From assembly GCA_002812745.2 (NCBI GenBank), contig NCSJ02000262.1, positions 1 through 60,979 of the forward strand: a DNA stretch of 60,979 bases, read 5' to 3'. The translations under genes and the position numbers were made by a program. This stretch comes from Scytalidium lignicola. Its lineage: Eukaryota; Ascomycota; Leotiomycetes. Every line of letters starts with the position of its first letter. Within the stretch, counting starts at the first letter, position 1. Shown piece by piece: positions 29,381-40,891 of this stretch. The notes under the pieces were generated by a model, which was not told where the DNA came from, did no database searches, and worked only from the letters and a program-made list of their open reading frames with translations.

Positions 29381-31407
29381 TTAGCCGCCTCCGGATCCAC
29401 CATGAGGCCCCTTCCCACCATCAAGCAGTAACTTTGGCTTAATGAACCCTTCGTCTAGCTGTCTGAACCAAGCTGCATGATCTTCAGCAGTTCCATTCAA
29501 GAGCTGACTGATAGCGCCCGAAGCGGTAATAGGCGGCGTTTCATTACGGTGCGAGGTTCCAGATGTTGGATATGGTGTGCTGATATCTTCATCAGGGGAG
29601 GGTTGTGGTCTCTTCTTAGCAGCTCTTCTTGCAGCAGGAGGCAAATCAGAAGTGTCGCTGTCGAACTCGTCGTCAATTAAGTCACCATTTGCATTAAGAA
29701 GATTCTGCTCGCTCTCGTTGGTAGACCTGTGATCTACCGTAGAGCTCTTTCTGCTGAGACTTGAAGGCCGATTGTGTGGACTTGCGTTTCCGCTTGCGTA
29801 AGTACTTCTTCCATTCCCGTTGCCGTTATATCTGACATCATCGAGTGGTACCGAACCATTTCCTTTTCTCGGCATGTTACCAATGGCTCTACCAGAGTGT
29901 TTATAGTAGGAACCTCCTGACACCGCTTCAATATCGAATTCATCATCACTATCAACCTCTTCCACAACACCTGTCCGAATTCCAAGAATTTCGAGCATAC
30001 GCGCTGTGGTGCCTCCGAATATTATGACAGTTAGTACCACTACCACCAATACTGTAGCCTTAAATGCATTGGCGTTATTTCCTGACAATCCTGCAGCCAA
30101 GGCAACACCAACTGCTCCTCGTAAACCTGCCCAGAAAAGCATCGCTTGGTAGCTATAAGGAAGCTCCTCAGCGACATCTTTGCCCCTTCTTCTAGCTCTA
30201 TATCGAATAAACCAATTGATGGCTTTTGAAAGAGGGAAGACAGCAGCCCAACGGGCAGCGCATATGCCAAAGACAGTCACTATGATAAAAAGAGGTTGGA
30301 ATTGCAGGTCGTTATCCGTGAACAGCGATAGTCCGAGGTAAATAAATATAAAGTTCTCTGATAGCTGAGCAAGAACGGAGAATAAGTATTTGGTAGTGAG
30401 TTGTGTTCGGCGAGACATGTTGTAATAAGCATAATGTTTCATGGTTATTCCGCAAAACAACAGAGTCACAATACCTATTCCCTAATTAGTCCCTAAAGGC
30501 TGTGAATGAGAACGGGATACTTACCAGACATATGGAGGCCGTTTGAGAGGAAGTAACTTGCATAGGCGATCAATACAATTAGACAGCTTTCAATCTTAGG
30601 AAACCTTCTGACGTATGTATACTTGAGCCACAAGGCCGTGCCAATACCAACTATGACACCAATGATTAAGCTCCCGAAGAAGACCGCCAAGAATATTCCG
30701 ATACCCTCTAGAAGGCTTAGGAACCCTAGTGTCCCAGCACTGCCCCCCTCCTTATACCGCTGCGCGGTCTCGAACAACACGATAGCGATCGCATCGTTAA
30801 GAATCGACTCCCCAAATATAATAGTATAGAGCTTAGGATCCACCTTGTATGTGTTAAAGATCGCAAGAATCGTGACTGGATCCGTAGCGGACAGAGTTGC
30901 GCCAACAGAGATAGCATCGACGAAGGACATGTTCAAATGTTCGAGAGGGATGCGCGTATAGAGCCATAAAATCATCCCAAGTACAACTGCAGATATGAAA
31001 GTACCCGCAAAAGCGAATGTTAAAATCGTTCCAATATTCCGAAAGAAGTTCGCCTGGTGGAGTTCATAACCAGAGGCTAAGATAATGGGTGGAAGTAGAA
31101 GATTGAAAAAGATCTTGTAGTCAAAGCTGACCAGATCCTGTATCGAATGTCCCGTACTAACGCGAAGGATGAGACCTACAGTCATGCCTATGGAATCTAT
31201 GAGCGCAACTCTTTCAAGCTTGACGTGGGGTATCTAACCAGCAAATATTGAAATGACAGTTTCATGAACAGCCTGCACCTTCTTTTGCTGTAATATGTAA
31301 CTCGTGAAAAGCGCGGTAATAAGCAAAATGATCATGATAAAGAGAGCCCAGGACATAACAATCTCATTCTTCTGGGTATCAGGCTCTACGTATCCAATTA
31401 GCATCAT
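29381..31407 (-). CDS. NHX1: Nhx1-type Na+(K+)/H+ exchanger
   Basis: From ATG 31407, exons 31407-31239, 31187-30525 and 30474-29381 encode 641 aa, close to yeast Nhx1 (633). The TM core has the amiloride-binding-like FFNLLLPPIILASGY, ATDPVTILAIF and ESILNDAIAIVLFE, carrying the conserved acidic exchange residues, then GLRGAVGVALAAG. The C-terminal 200 residues are polar. The family exchanges Na+ or K+ for H+ across endosomal and vacuolar membranes. Upstream, 31469-31408 and a 40-nt exon starting ATG 31572 are in the same frame (MSAAIAG...) but broken by a TAG at 31438-31440. I therefore start at 31407; the leader may be a decayed N-terminus or an in-frame upstream ORF. Confidence 0.88.
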
Positions 31408-31572
31408 TTCAACTTCTGCGTTGGTGTTCTTTGGGCTCTAACCTCCTTCATCATCATCTTCCTGCCGCTCTATATAGACAGAGCACATGTTAGTATTGTT
31501 CAACTTATCAAGACATTTAGATGACAGCATACTCAGAAGCTCGAAGACCGAGCCGGCAATAGCCGCAGACAT
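31408..31572 (-). other. Stop-interrupted spliced leader upstream of NHX1
   Basis: A 40-nt exon (31572-31533) with ATG and a GTATGC donor splices in frame to 31469. It would read 23 codons up to GGT TAG, after which AGC CCA AAG AAC runs on in the same frame into the NHX1 start. Counted with this leader, the whole gene sums to 676 codons. Confidence 0.55.
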
Positions 31573-32591
31573 CTTGCCAGTCACCCTTGGCTAGGACTAT
31601 TAGAGTTGCTTAAGAGATCACTATGCTGACAGTGTCGCTCAACGACGAGCAGCGATGATGAAAGGGAAAACACATGTAAGTCTGAATGTAGTTGCGTTGA
31701 AGTCGCAAAGGTTGGGATAGAAGAGAAGGAAGGTTCGCTAAGTACAGCTTGCATCTCCAGGGATTGGCAGCGCAAGTCATGCTTAATTATCGGACAGAAC
31801 CAAATTTGGCAGGTTGCGGTGACTTCATGTTAGAACCATGTGCGATCAGTACGAGCTCAACAAGGTACCTCAAGGTTATTCTACATGTTCTTGTCGCTAT
31901 TGTCTACATCTCCTTCTGTCTTCAAGAACGAAGCTCGAGCCAGAGACAGCGGGGTGAAGTCTAAGATTCGTCATTGGAAAGTCCCGTCCCCCAGCGTAAC
32001 AATGATCTCGCCAACTCGCCCGAGCGCCCCCTTCTTTCTAGCCCTGCGATGTCGCTACAGAGCCATGATCGCCCGCCAATAAGGGATTGCCAGGATTCCT
32101 AGCTTCAATTAAGTTATTGGAGCCCGTACCTGAGCGAGTGTGCAGCCTCCCTGCAATATGATATGGTCATGGGTTATTATTTGAAAGGACAACAAGAGAT
32201 ATCTTCTCCAACTATTTTATAAACAATAGTCACCTGCCTCAAAGCACACCGCATCCAGCCTGCGACAGCCCCCAGAGCATCCAAGGTCAGGATTAGGGGC
32301 TCATTCCGACATCGACCTTCCCTAGCTCCCTAGTCTGCTGAGCGCAGCAGACAAGCACTCGTGATGAGGTAGAGGCTGTGACAGTCAACTATTCTTACTG
32401 CTGTGAAGCTTCCTGGACATACGCCTACGATATAACTCAAGAGCGTAGACTGAGCGTTTACAAGGTCTTGTTTTACTCGAGTAGAGACGGTGAGGCACAG
32501 TGCCAAGCTCTGGTTGTCTCTGACACACCGGATACGCTAACAGGCCAACTCTCTGTGGAATAGTATACAGAGCCAGTTAAAGTTAATCATA
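31573..32591. promoter_or_regulatory. Divergent promoter, NHX1 / SUT1
   Basis: About 1 kb between diverging transporter genes. No protein-like frame is convincing; small frames at 31749-32082 and 32378-32563 lack family resemblance. Confidence 0.45.
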
Positions 32592-34612
32592 ATGGGTGTC
32601 GCAGATGATGATATATCATCTCTAAATGGCAAATCGTCAGATGGTGATGCCCAAACCCTCTCGAGCGGTGCTCCACCGATTCCATCGTTAGAGAGAGTGG
32701 CACAGGAAGAAAATGAGCAATCCCCACTCCTCTCTCCAGTAGGAGATGGGGACCGCGAAGAAGATGGCTTGATTGACGGTGAAACGGTAGTGCTGAGTGA
32801 GGACCATGATGAATATCAGGAAAGAAAGAGTATCTGGTATATGATCCTGTTGACTATCAGTATCGGAGGTTTACAACTCGCATGGGCGGTGGAACTATCC
32901 AACGGATCTCCCTATTTGCTCTCCCTAGGATTGAGTAAGTCTTTGATGGCCTTGGTTTGGATCGCAGGACCGCTGTCGGGAGCACTCGTTCAGCCATATG
33001 TGGGAATACTCAGTGATAATTGTAGGTCTCCTTGGGGTAAACGGCGGCCGTTCATGGCCGCAGGATCGGCAGCCACGATCTTCTCTCTGCTCACCCTTGC
33101 CTGGGTGAAGGAGATTGTAGGTGGAGCGCTAGGTGTGTTCGGTGCGGATAGGGATTCTCAATTTTCCAAGACATCTATTATCGTAGTGGCTACTCTGCTG
33201 GTGTATATACTAGATTTTTCAATTAACACTGGTAAGTTGTCGACACCTACATTTGAACAATTTTACTGACAGTATTCTAGTACAAGCTGGTATCCGTGCT
33301 TTTATTTTAGATTGTGCTCCCTCTCATCAACAAGGTACGTTGTCTAACTATAAGTGTCATGACAGCAGAGCTGATATCTTGCAATAGAAGCCGCAAATGC
33401 TATGGCCAGCAGAGTGGTCGGAGTTGGCAATATTATTGGTTATGTCGCCGGATACACCAATCTTCCACGATATTTTTGGTTCTTTGGCAAGACGCAATTC
33501 CAAATTCTCTGTCTAATTGCAAGTATTGCTCTTGGAAGCACTGTGATATTGAGCAGTGCTACAATCAAAGAACGAGACCCTCGGCATGATCCTCTTCCGC
33601 CTGGGAAAATGGGTTTCGTTTCTTTTTTCAAGTCACTATTCAAATCTATTCGACGACTACCACCCCAGACTCGTAAAGTCTGTGAAGTTGAGTTCTTTGC
33701 CTGGGTTGGATTTTTCCCTATGCTATTTTATTCGAGTTCTTATATCGGGGATATATTTGTCCAGCCCTATTTGGAGCAGAATCCACATATGACCCCAGAA
33801 GAAATCGACGAGCTATATGAAAAGGCAACTCGAATGGGAACATTTGCCCTTCTGATCTACGCAATTACGTCTCTGACCACTAACGTCCTCCTACCCTTCT
33901 TTATTGCACCTTCATATGACACTCCCCTAGACGGCTCAATCCGGTCACAAAAGAGTTATACTACCAGAACAACCCGATTCCTAGAAAAACTTATCATCCC
34001 AGGGCTCACTCTTCGACGGGCTTGGATGATAAGCCATATAATATTCTCATTGAGCATGTTCTCTACTCTTATTGTTAGGAGCCTTAATGGAGCAACAACG
34101 TTAATTGGAATAGTCGGTATATCCTGGGCACTTACACTTTGGGCCCCATTTGCTATCATCAGCGCGGAGGTGAGCAAGCGTGATGCTCTACGAAGGTCTC
34201 GACTAGGAGCCCGAGAATCTGCCCACGATGAGGAAAATATGGATGATCAAGCAGGTATGCCTTCGCTTACCAAAACTCTTGTCGTTTTCAATGATACTAA
34301 TTCACCCCAGGAATCATCCTAGGAATTCACAACATGGCAGTTGCAGCTCCTCAAATCATCGCTACATTGGGTAGCAGTATTATTTTCAAATTCCTTCAGA
34401 AGCCGCGAGGCGTTCCTGGAGATAGAAGCATGTCTGTTGTCCTCGCGGCAGGTGGTCTTACCACTCTTGTCGCTGCATATTTGGTGACCACAATTAAAGA
34501 TGAGGTTGATCTTGCCGAAGAAAACTTGGAAGATGGTCTTACATCTGCTCCAAGTGGCCCCATACCACAGCATATAAGGCGACCGAGTTTTGGACCTGTT
34601 ATCGAGTATTAG
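32592..34612 (+). CDS. Sut1-like sucrose/alpha-glucoside:H+ symporter (GPH/MFS)
   Basis: Four exons (32592-33231, 33281-33334, 33388-34254, 34311-34612) encode 620 aa. The first 75 residues are acidic and polar (cytosolic), with an SPLLSPV segment. Helices then begin at WYMILLTISIGGLQLAWAVE, and the loop after helices 2-3 has the signature SPWGKRRPFM of plant SUT and S. pombe Sut1 transporters. A large central loop precedes the C-terminal six helices. S. pombe Sut1 takes up maltose and sucrose with protons. Exon 2 is only 54 nt (18 codons). Substrate preference is inferred. The GH1 beta-glucosidase 9 kb away is not obviously linked. Confidence 0.88.
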
Positions 34613-34760
34613 AGGTATGAGTGGACTATCTAGAACGAATCTTGGACATGTCTGCATTATGGGAGTTTGGGGTATTTGGAAACATGGCGATATTGGATCG
34701 ATTTTGATTAGGGAAATTGTAACCGTATGATGTAGTGCATATTTTATGGCCAGTTAACTT

Positions 34761-36376
34761 TCAGTTCCTCTTTTTCTCTAGTGGACTCTCCTTTGTGACC
34801 CCACTGCCGTAACCATCCCTCTGCCATACCTTTACTAAACGCCACATAATCCATGCAAATCCAAGCAGTACTACAAATGTTGTCCCAATTTCAACATTCT
34901 TGCTCTTATCCAAATCAAGTACTGGAACGCTGATGGTATTCAGAAGTCTTCCGTTCCCTCCATCTGATGTAGGGAAGAGATGATAAAACATAGTTTTTGG
35001 CCCAAACAGGCCATCATATCCAAGATTCACACGATCAAATGGATTTATTGGGAATTTACTGCCCTCATCAGCAACACATGCCCAGAAAAGGACCGGGTAA
35101 GGAACTTCTATTGGAGATTGGCCGGATGTATTTGAGGTGGGAACAAGGTATCGCAGATGAAGTGGGATTTGAGCAGTCCAGCTCCCGTCGAGGTTTGGCT
35201 CTGGTGGAGCAAGTTCCAGAAGCATACTAGATCCCCATAGTTTCATTGCATATGCTGGAGCTTCTAGGTCGATGGGTGAACTGATGTGATGAATAGTGGT
35301 CAGGTTTTTAGATGCCATGAATAAAGGGTCCGATAACTGATATTTGTCTGCAAAAATGGTTCGTGGTAGCGTAAGATACGCAAGGAGTGAGCATGTTTGC
35401 TCTTCATTAGGAACTTTGCTAGAACTAATCTTAAGTTCCAAAGTAGGGTGTAGACCTGTCGGTTGGAGGAATGAGGCTGTATATGTTGAGGATAGTGAGT
35501 GGTGTCGAGCAGGGAATGAGAATAAAGTTGGTGAGGGCTTGGAATCTTCTCCAACTACAGCGAGAAATCCGCCAAGCGATAACTCTTCTATATCTTGCGC
35601 TTTCTCATTTGACAATATACCTACTTCAAGTCTATTATTTTGTTGTGAATTTTCCAAGTTTATATCCCATACTCGAGAAGACCAGAAAGCCGTGAGTGTT
35701 AAAGCATGAGATATTGCATCAAAATCGATATCGACTGAGTCTGCTTGACTAAGATATTCAACACGTGAGAGACAATATTTATCAGACTTATCACATAATT
35801 TGTGCTTTATATATTCCACTAGGTCGTTCAAATCCTCTAGCAGATGATAATACTGGCTCGCTGCAGAGAGAGAAAATCGATCTGTAGGTAAAGTTGTAAA
35901 TGATTGCTAACTGGTGGTTAGTCTTGAGGAAACACTCCTGGAATAAAAGTAAATACTTCAGGTGATTCACAATCAACATTTCCAAATGCCTTCTTTACAA
36001 CTGGACATAATAGAACCCTATGAAAGCTTAACGCTGAGCTTCAGGGTACTTGTTTGAAAACTCACGAGTTGTTGCTATTTCGCTGTGGAGTATAAAAGAT
36101 GTGGAGTCCTGGTGAAAGTCTCGAAACAGCCGGGGGAATTGTATCATACGGTCTTTGGCTAACCCATCGTACGTGTATTTCGTAACTACTTTTTAAGACA
36201 CGATAGAGCTCTTGAGGGAGAGAATCGAGGCCAAACGTCGCTCGATCTTGTCGGGCACCGCGAAGATTCTTGGCCGAGATTGAAGTTTGTGTAATCTTCA
36301 ACAAATTTGGATCAAAAGCATCTTCTGGCTCTTGGAAAAAGGTGATTCTTTGTCGCATTTTTGACGGTTTCCCCAT
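34761..36376 (-). CDS. PBN1: Pbn1/PIG-X, GPI mannosyltransferase I subunit
   Basis: Three exons: 36376-36066, 36017-35957 and 35906-34761, summing to 505 aa. The N-terminus MGKPSKMRQRITFF (ATG also at MRQ) and the C-terminal domain with LPRTIFADKYQL, LHLRYLVP, YPVLFWAC and a single TM near the end (FVVLLGFAWIMWRLV) are those of fungal Pbn1. Its family role is to stabilise the Gpi14 mannosyltransferase that adds the first mannose of the GPI anchor in the ER; yeast Pbn1 also affects ER protein processing. The 50-bp second intron (donor GTATTT, branch CTAAC, acceptor TTAG) was chosen because it alone restores the frame into SFTTLPTDRFSLSAASQYY. Confidence 0.85.
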
Positions 36377-36647
36377 GAATACTCCGGGTCGATGGGATTA
36401 CACCGATGTATCATAATATCGGCAGTATTTGGATACCTGTATTAAAGGCGGTGAACACATCTGGCAAGGCTGAGCCGCAACCCCTCGTGGTGGCGAGCCT
36501 CGTGGTGTAGCCTAACAGCAACCAATAAAGCGAAATAGCGATCTGTCCTAATCCAATCTCTGTTATTTCATATACGTAGCTTTTTGGCGATATGAAGTTC
36601 CATTTAACTACTTTAATAACTACGGTATATCGACAATCACGTCAACA

Positions 36648-37568
36648 ATGCGGTTTCTAGAATTTCTTTACCCAATCTTCTTAGCCTTACTCGTCATTTC
36701 GTCATCACCTGCCTCCGCAAAATCCAAGCCCAAGAACGCCGTTCTTCTCTCAAATGTGAAGTCTCTTACTCTTCGCGCAAACAGCAAGACATCTCATCGC
36801 AGAGTATCCGCGATCCCACAATTAAAATGTGTTGGCGGCAATGGTCGAAGTCTGTACGAAATAGATGTCATGCGATGCACAAATCAAGGATCTGACTACG
36901 ATGACGAGAATATACAATGGTCATGTACCGCAAACTTGCCAGCCGAGTTCAAGCTAGGTAGTACAGATGTTATATGTGAAGGCTATGACGGTCCAACGGA
37001 TCCATATGTCTTAAAAGGTAGCTGTGGAGTTGAGTATAGACTGCTCTTAACTGATAAGGGAGAGGAGAAATATGGGAAAGGTGGGAGGAAGCTCTTTGGA
37101 GATGACGGCGAAGTGACATGGAGTAGCATATTGTTCTTAATCGCGTTCTTTGCGATTGCGGGATGGATCATTTATTCTATGTGTTATGCTATCCGTGACC
37201 CAGCTGCTGCTAGGAGACCACCACGTGTAGGAGGTTGGGGCGGGGGTTGGGGTGGAGGTGGTGGAGGCCCTGATGGAGGGGATCCTCCACCACCGTATCC
37301 CGGAAAGCGATACAGTGGTGGACAAGAAGGATGGAAGCCTGGATTTTGGACTGGTGCCCTCTCAGGAGCTACAGCGGGTTATATGGCTGGGAACCAGCGC
37401 AGACACCAAGCTGATCCATGGCAGACTGGTAATTCATGGTTCGGTGGTGGAAATACCAACACTTGGGGAAGTAGACCATCTTCACGATACAGTTCGGGTT
37501 CAAACTCAAGCTCTGCCTCTTCGTCAAGACATGAGAGTACGGGCTTCGGCTCTACCACTCGTCGATGA
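36648..37568 (+). CDS. SARAF/TMEM66-like ER membrane protein
   Basis: Intronless, 306 aa. A signal peptide covers about residues 1-24 (ending PASA). The lumenal part has conserved cysteines (LKCVGGNG, MRCTNQG, WSCTANLP, VICEGYDGP, GSCGVEYRL). One TM segment lies at about 160-182. The cytosolic tail is Gly/Pro-rich (GGGWGGGGGG, PPPPYPGK) and then Ser-rich. This matches SARAF (store-operated calcium entry-associated regulatory factor), which in animals slows STIM/Orai calcium entry. Fungi lack that exact pathway as far as I know, so the fungal role is open. It diverges from PBN1 over 271 bp. Confidence 0.85.
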   Translation: MRFLEFLYPIFLALLVISSSPASAKSKPKNAVLLSNVKSLTLRANSKTSHRRVSAIPQLKCVGGNGRSLYEIDVMRCTNQGSDYDDENIQWSCTANLPAEFKLGSTDVICEGYDGPTDPYVLKGSCGVEYRLLLTDKGEEKYGKGGRKLFGDDGEVTWSSILFLIAFFAIAGWIIYSMCYAIRDPAAARRPPRVGGWGGGWGGGGGGPDGGDPPPPYPGKRYSGGQEGWKPGFWTGALSGATAGYMAGNQRRHQADPWQTGNSWFGGGNTNTWGSRPSSRYSSGSNSSSASSSRHESTGFGSTTRR

Positions 37569-37865
37569 ATAGGTGGAAAATACGGTCTACTGAATATAGC
37601 TGTCATTTCAGTATTGTTCTTTAATGTACATGATCGAACTCCTCTATCGGAGACCTGGTGTATGACTATATCAACACCATACTGTATCGACGACAGCATG
37701 AAGACAAAGGAAATTTGATATACACCGGATATCTCTGAAATTCCTATATCAACGTCCGCTAATACCGCAGAACCGTGTGGATTGCAACCTATCGAAACGC
37801 CAGAAATCACCCAACTCCCATAAGCCAAACATATTACCCTAAACAGTACTAAACAAAGTAGTCAA

Positions 37866-40525
37866 TCACATGTGAGCTGTCATGACGTCCATCTTGTCAA
37901 AGGATTTTGCGCAGTTTGGACACTTTCGCATGCGGTTTGCAATGCGATCTTCAACACAATTGTTACAGAAGAGATGCCCGCAAGTCTTCAAAATAGTGTT
38001 CTTGAAGTCTTTCCGGCATATTGTGCATAGTGCAAGGGTCTGCAGAAGATCGGTTAGCAAAACAGTTTATCAAAAGTATTAGCACCCTTACCCTAAGCAT
38101 TTCCTCTTCACCAGACTGGTTACTTAAACTCTTTGCTTTCCACAAGTCCCTATCCTTCTGTGCTTGCTCATATCGTACGCGAAGCTGCTCCACCTCAAGT
38201 TCTAGTGATTGTAATCGTTGTTTGGTGGCGGCGCTCCCTCCGTCTTTCGCCTTCAAAAGGTTTGTGATGTCTGCAACTTGAGTCCTCAAGGTTTCGGCTT
38301 TACTTGCAGCATCCGAGCTCACCAACGCATGTTTTTTATTTTCTGTCGCCAGAGAGTTGTTTGCCTGCCTCAAATCACTTAATTGCTTCTCAAGATTGCT
38401 CAGTAATGTACGGTTCGAGGTTTCCACCTCTTTCAACTGTGTGATAATCTCTGAACTCTTAGCATTTTGCGCCCTAAGAGTCCTAACCTCACCGATGCGA
38501 GTATCCATATCCTTCCGGGCAGCAAAGTATTTTTGATCTGCCTTGGCTTTCTCTGCAAGCAAAATAGAAACCTTTTCTTCGAGGGCTGCGAAGTCCATAA
38601 CCTTCTTGTTCGATAGTGCCATGACTCGCGTATATGCGTTCTGTAGTGCAGGCATTTCTTTGTTGATCGAAGAGAAGCTGTGCTCTAAAACTTGGTACTT
38701 TTTGCGAAGCTCTTCCAAACTCATAGACTCAATTTCAGTGCTAGGTGCTGGATCAAATATATGCTCTCCGCACTGTGCTCGCAGACGCTCTATCTCACTC
38801 TCCAGGGCAGTAATCCGGTCATCCTTGGCTCCGACAAGCTCCTTTAACTGATCACTAGCTGATTTTTCTTGCTCTTGGCTGGCCTTGCGTACACTGAGAT
38901 CTGCAAGCAATTCATCCCTAGCAGATCTGACTCTTGTAAGGTCGGCCTCAACTCGTTGCAACTGGCTTTCTATGTCACTAATAGCACTTTCGGACTCGCT
39001 CTCAAGCTGCGCTCGATAAGCCGTTCGTTCAGCTTGGTATTTCTCTGCCTCTTCACGCAGTTGAATGTTGGTGGCCTCCAGGTGATTGATCCTCTTGATG
39101 ACCTCCTCGTGTTGACTTCGGAATTGCTTGAAGAGTTCTGTGCGTGCATAATCGTCTTCATTGAGATTAGAGAGTTTGGTGTTGGCCGCCGTGAGCTGCT
39201 CGGTTAGACCCTTATTCTCCTCCATAATCTTGTCCAATTGCTCCTGTTGTTTAGCCACCGTTGCCGTAGCCTCGTTAAGAGCGGATTGCGATATTCCTCT
39301 TTCCTCTGCGATGCCATTCGTCATTTCAGTATCTACACCATTCTCAACCCCACCAATACCACTACCCGCACTATTCCCGGTCCCTGCAATTGCTTGCGCT
39401 TCCAGTTTAGCGACAGCCGTACTCTTTGCCCTGTCAAGCCGTTTTTCTGCCTTAATATAACGTAAAGAGGCTGTTTCAAGACGTTCACTTAATTCGTTTT
39501 TCTCAGTTTGTAATCTGTCAACCTTGACCATAAGCTCTTTGTGTGAGGCGATCAGCTTGTTTATTTTAGTTTGCAGATCTTGAACATCCACATTTATTTC
39601 GCCGTTTGAGGTAGCAAGGCGGCTGAATATAGCTTGCAATTTCGCTTTGATTTCTTTACTCTTTGCAGAAAGATGACTTGAAAACTCCTCAGAACCTTTG
39701 AAAGATAATGCGGTAGATAACGACACTATAAAGGTATGTAAGTATAAAATATTGTTTAAAAACATACTATTCAAAAATGTGAACACATACCATCCGGATT
39801 CGTATGTGGAATCTCATTTTCAGCCAAAAACTTGACTTCATCCAGAAGCTGTTTATGTCAATCCTGTCTACCAGGCGTATTCTGAATTTGAAGCTACTCA
39901 CCTGTGACCACCAAGCATCAATGACCCGCAAGTGATCATCATGATCCGCACTTCGCTTTTGGAGTTCCTTCAATTGAGATTCAAGTGTAGCCTTCTCTCG
40001 TTTGTACTCAAGCATTTGCCGGTAGATCGCATCTTTCTGGTATTTCTGTAAGGTGAGATGTCAGTATATCGCTATCAGGTCGTTAATTTAGCGTATACTA
40101 TAGTACTCGAAACGAATGGACGTGACTCGATCAAATGGTGTGTATGAGGCTGAGGGGTTTTGGGGGAAGGTATGCCAGGCTAAGCAGGCTGTCGATGGCA
40201 AGCTGCGCATTAGCACCAGCCATAATAGATCGTAGAGTGTAGCACCAATATCTTGGAGAACATCGATCTATGATATACCAAAACGAACATCGACTGAGAA
40301 ACAAACTGATTTCACAGCACGTGCTAAGGGGGGAGCGAAGCTTACTTCAAGGTCATCCTTCCATGGCATGTCATTGTCCGCAGAAGACTTGCTGCTACCA
40401 TTGACCGCTTGTCTCTTTGTGGGTGGAGCAAGGTCATCGGCGCCGTGGCCGGCTGATCTCTTCCTATCCTCCATCTTGATGAAAGAGGATGGAAGGGATG
40501 CAGCGGGGGTCGCAACCGGAGTCAT
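37866..40525 (-). CDS. BRE1: E3 ubiquitin ligase Bre1 (histone H2B)
   Basis: Five exons (40525-40346, 40045-39902, 39848-39791, 39725-38092, 38039-37866) sum to 729 aa. A basic KRKRS-like N-terminus precedes nearly 600 residues of coiled coil. The C-terminal RING finger CTICRKDF...[14 protein letters not shown]...CPNCAKSF has all eight zinc ligands. Bre1 monoubiquitinates histone H2B with Rad6, coupled to transcription and H3K4/K79 methylation. The RING lies on its own last exon. The start lies 366 bp from the divergent BDP1 start. Confidence 0.95.
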
Positions 40526-40891
40526 CAGAATAGGCGCGCCAAATAGATCATAGAATATGCCACAATGAAACGTATAGTAGAATACTCTACTCTACGGTTG
40601 GTAATGGTTTAGATGATGTTGCAGCGCGATGGTGGCAAGAGGATGTTGGTGTAAGGAAGTTGTTCTACGCGGGAGAGGACGTTCTCGCAGATTTAACACC
40701 GTTGCCTGATATGGTTTAGTGCAATTAGTTTTAGCGCGAAAACCTATCTATTCATTGAAGCGGCTCAAATTAATCACTTTCCCCAACCCACCATGCAAAC
40801 TATACATGTCAAAAGTCCCGATCCGATTTCTCGCGCATAGTCGCAGCGAATATATAAACGCGATGCGGGAGAGTGAACAAACGTTACCGCG
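40526..40891. promoter_or_regulatory. Bidirectional promoter, BRE1 / BDP1
   Basis: 366 bp between two diverging nuclear genes. Both start codons look firm, so both promoters must lie here. Confidence 0.55.
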
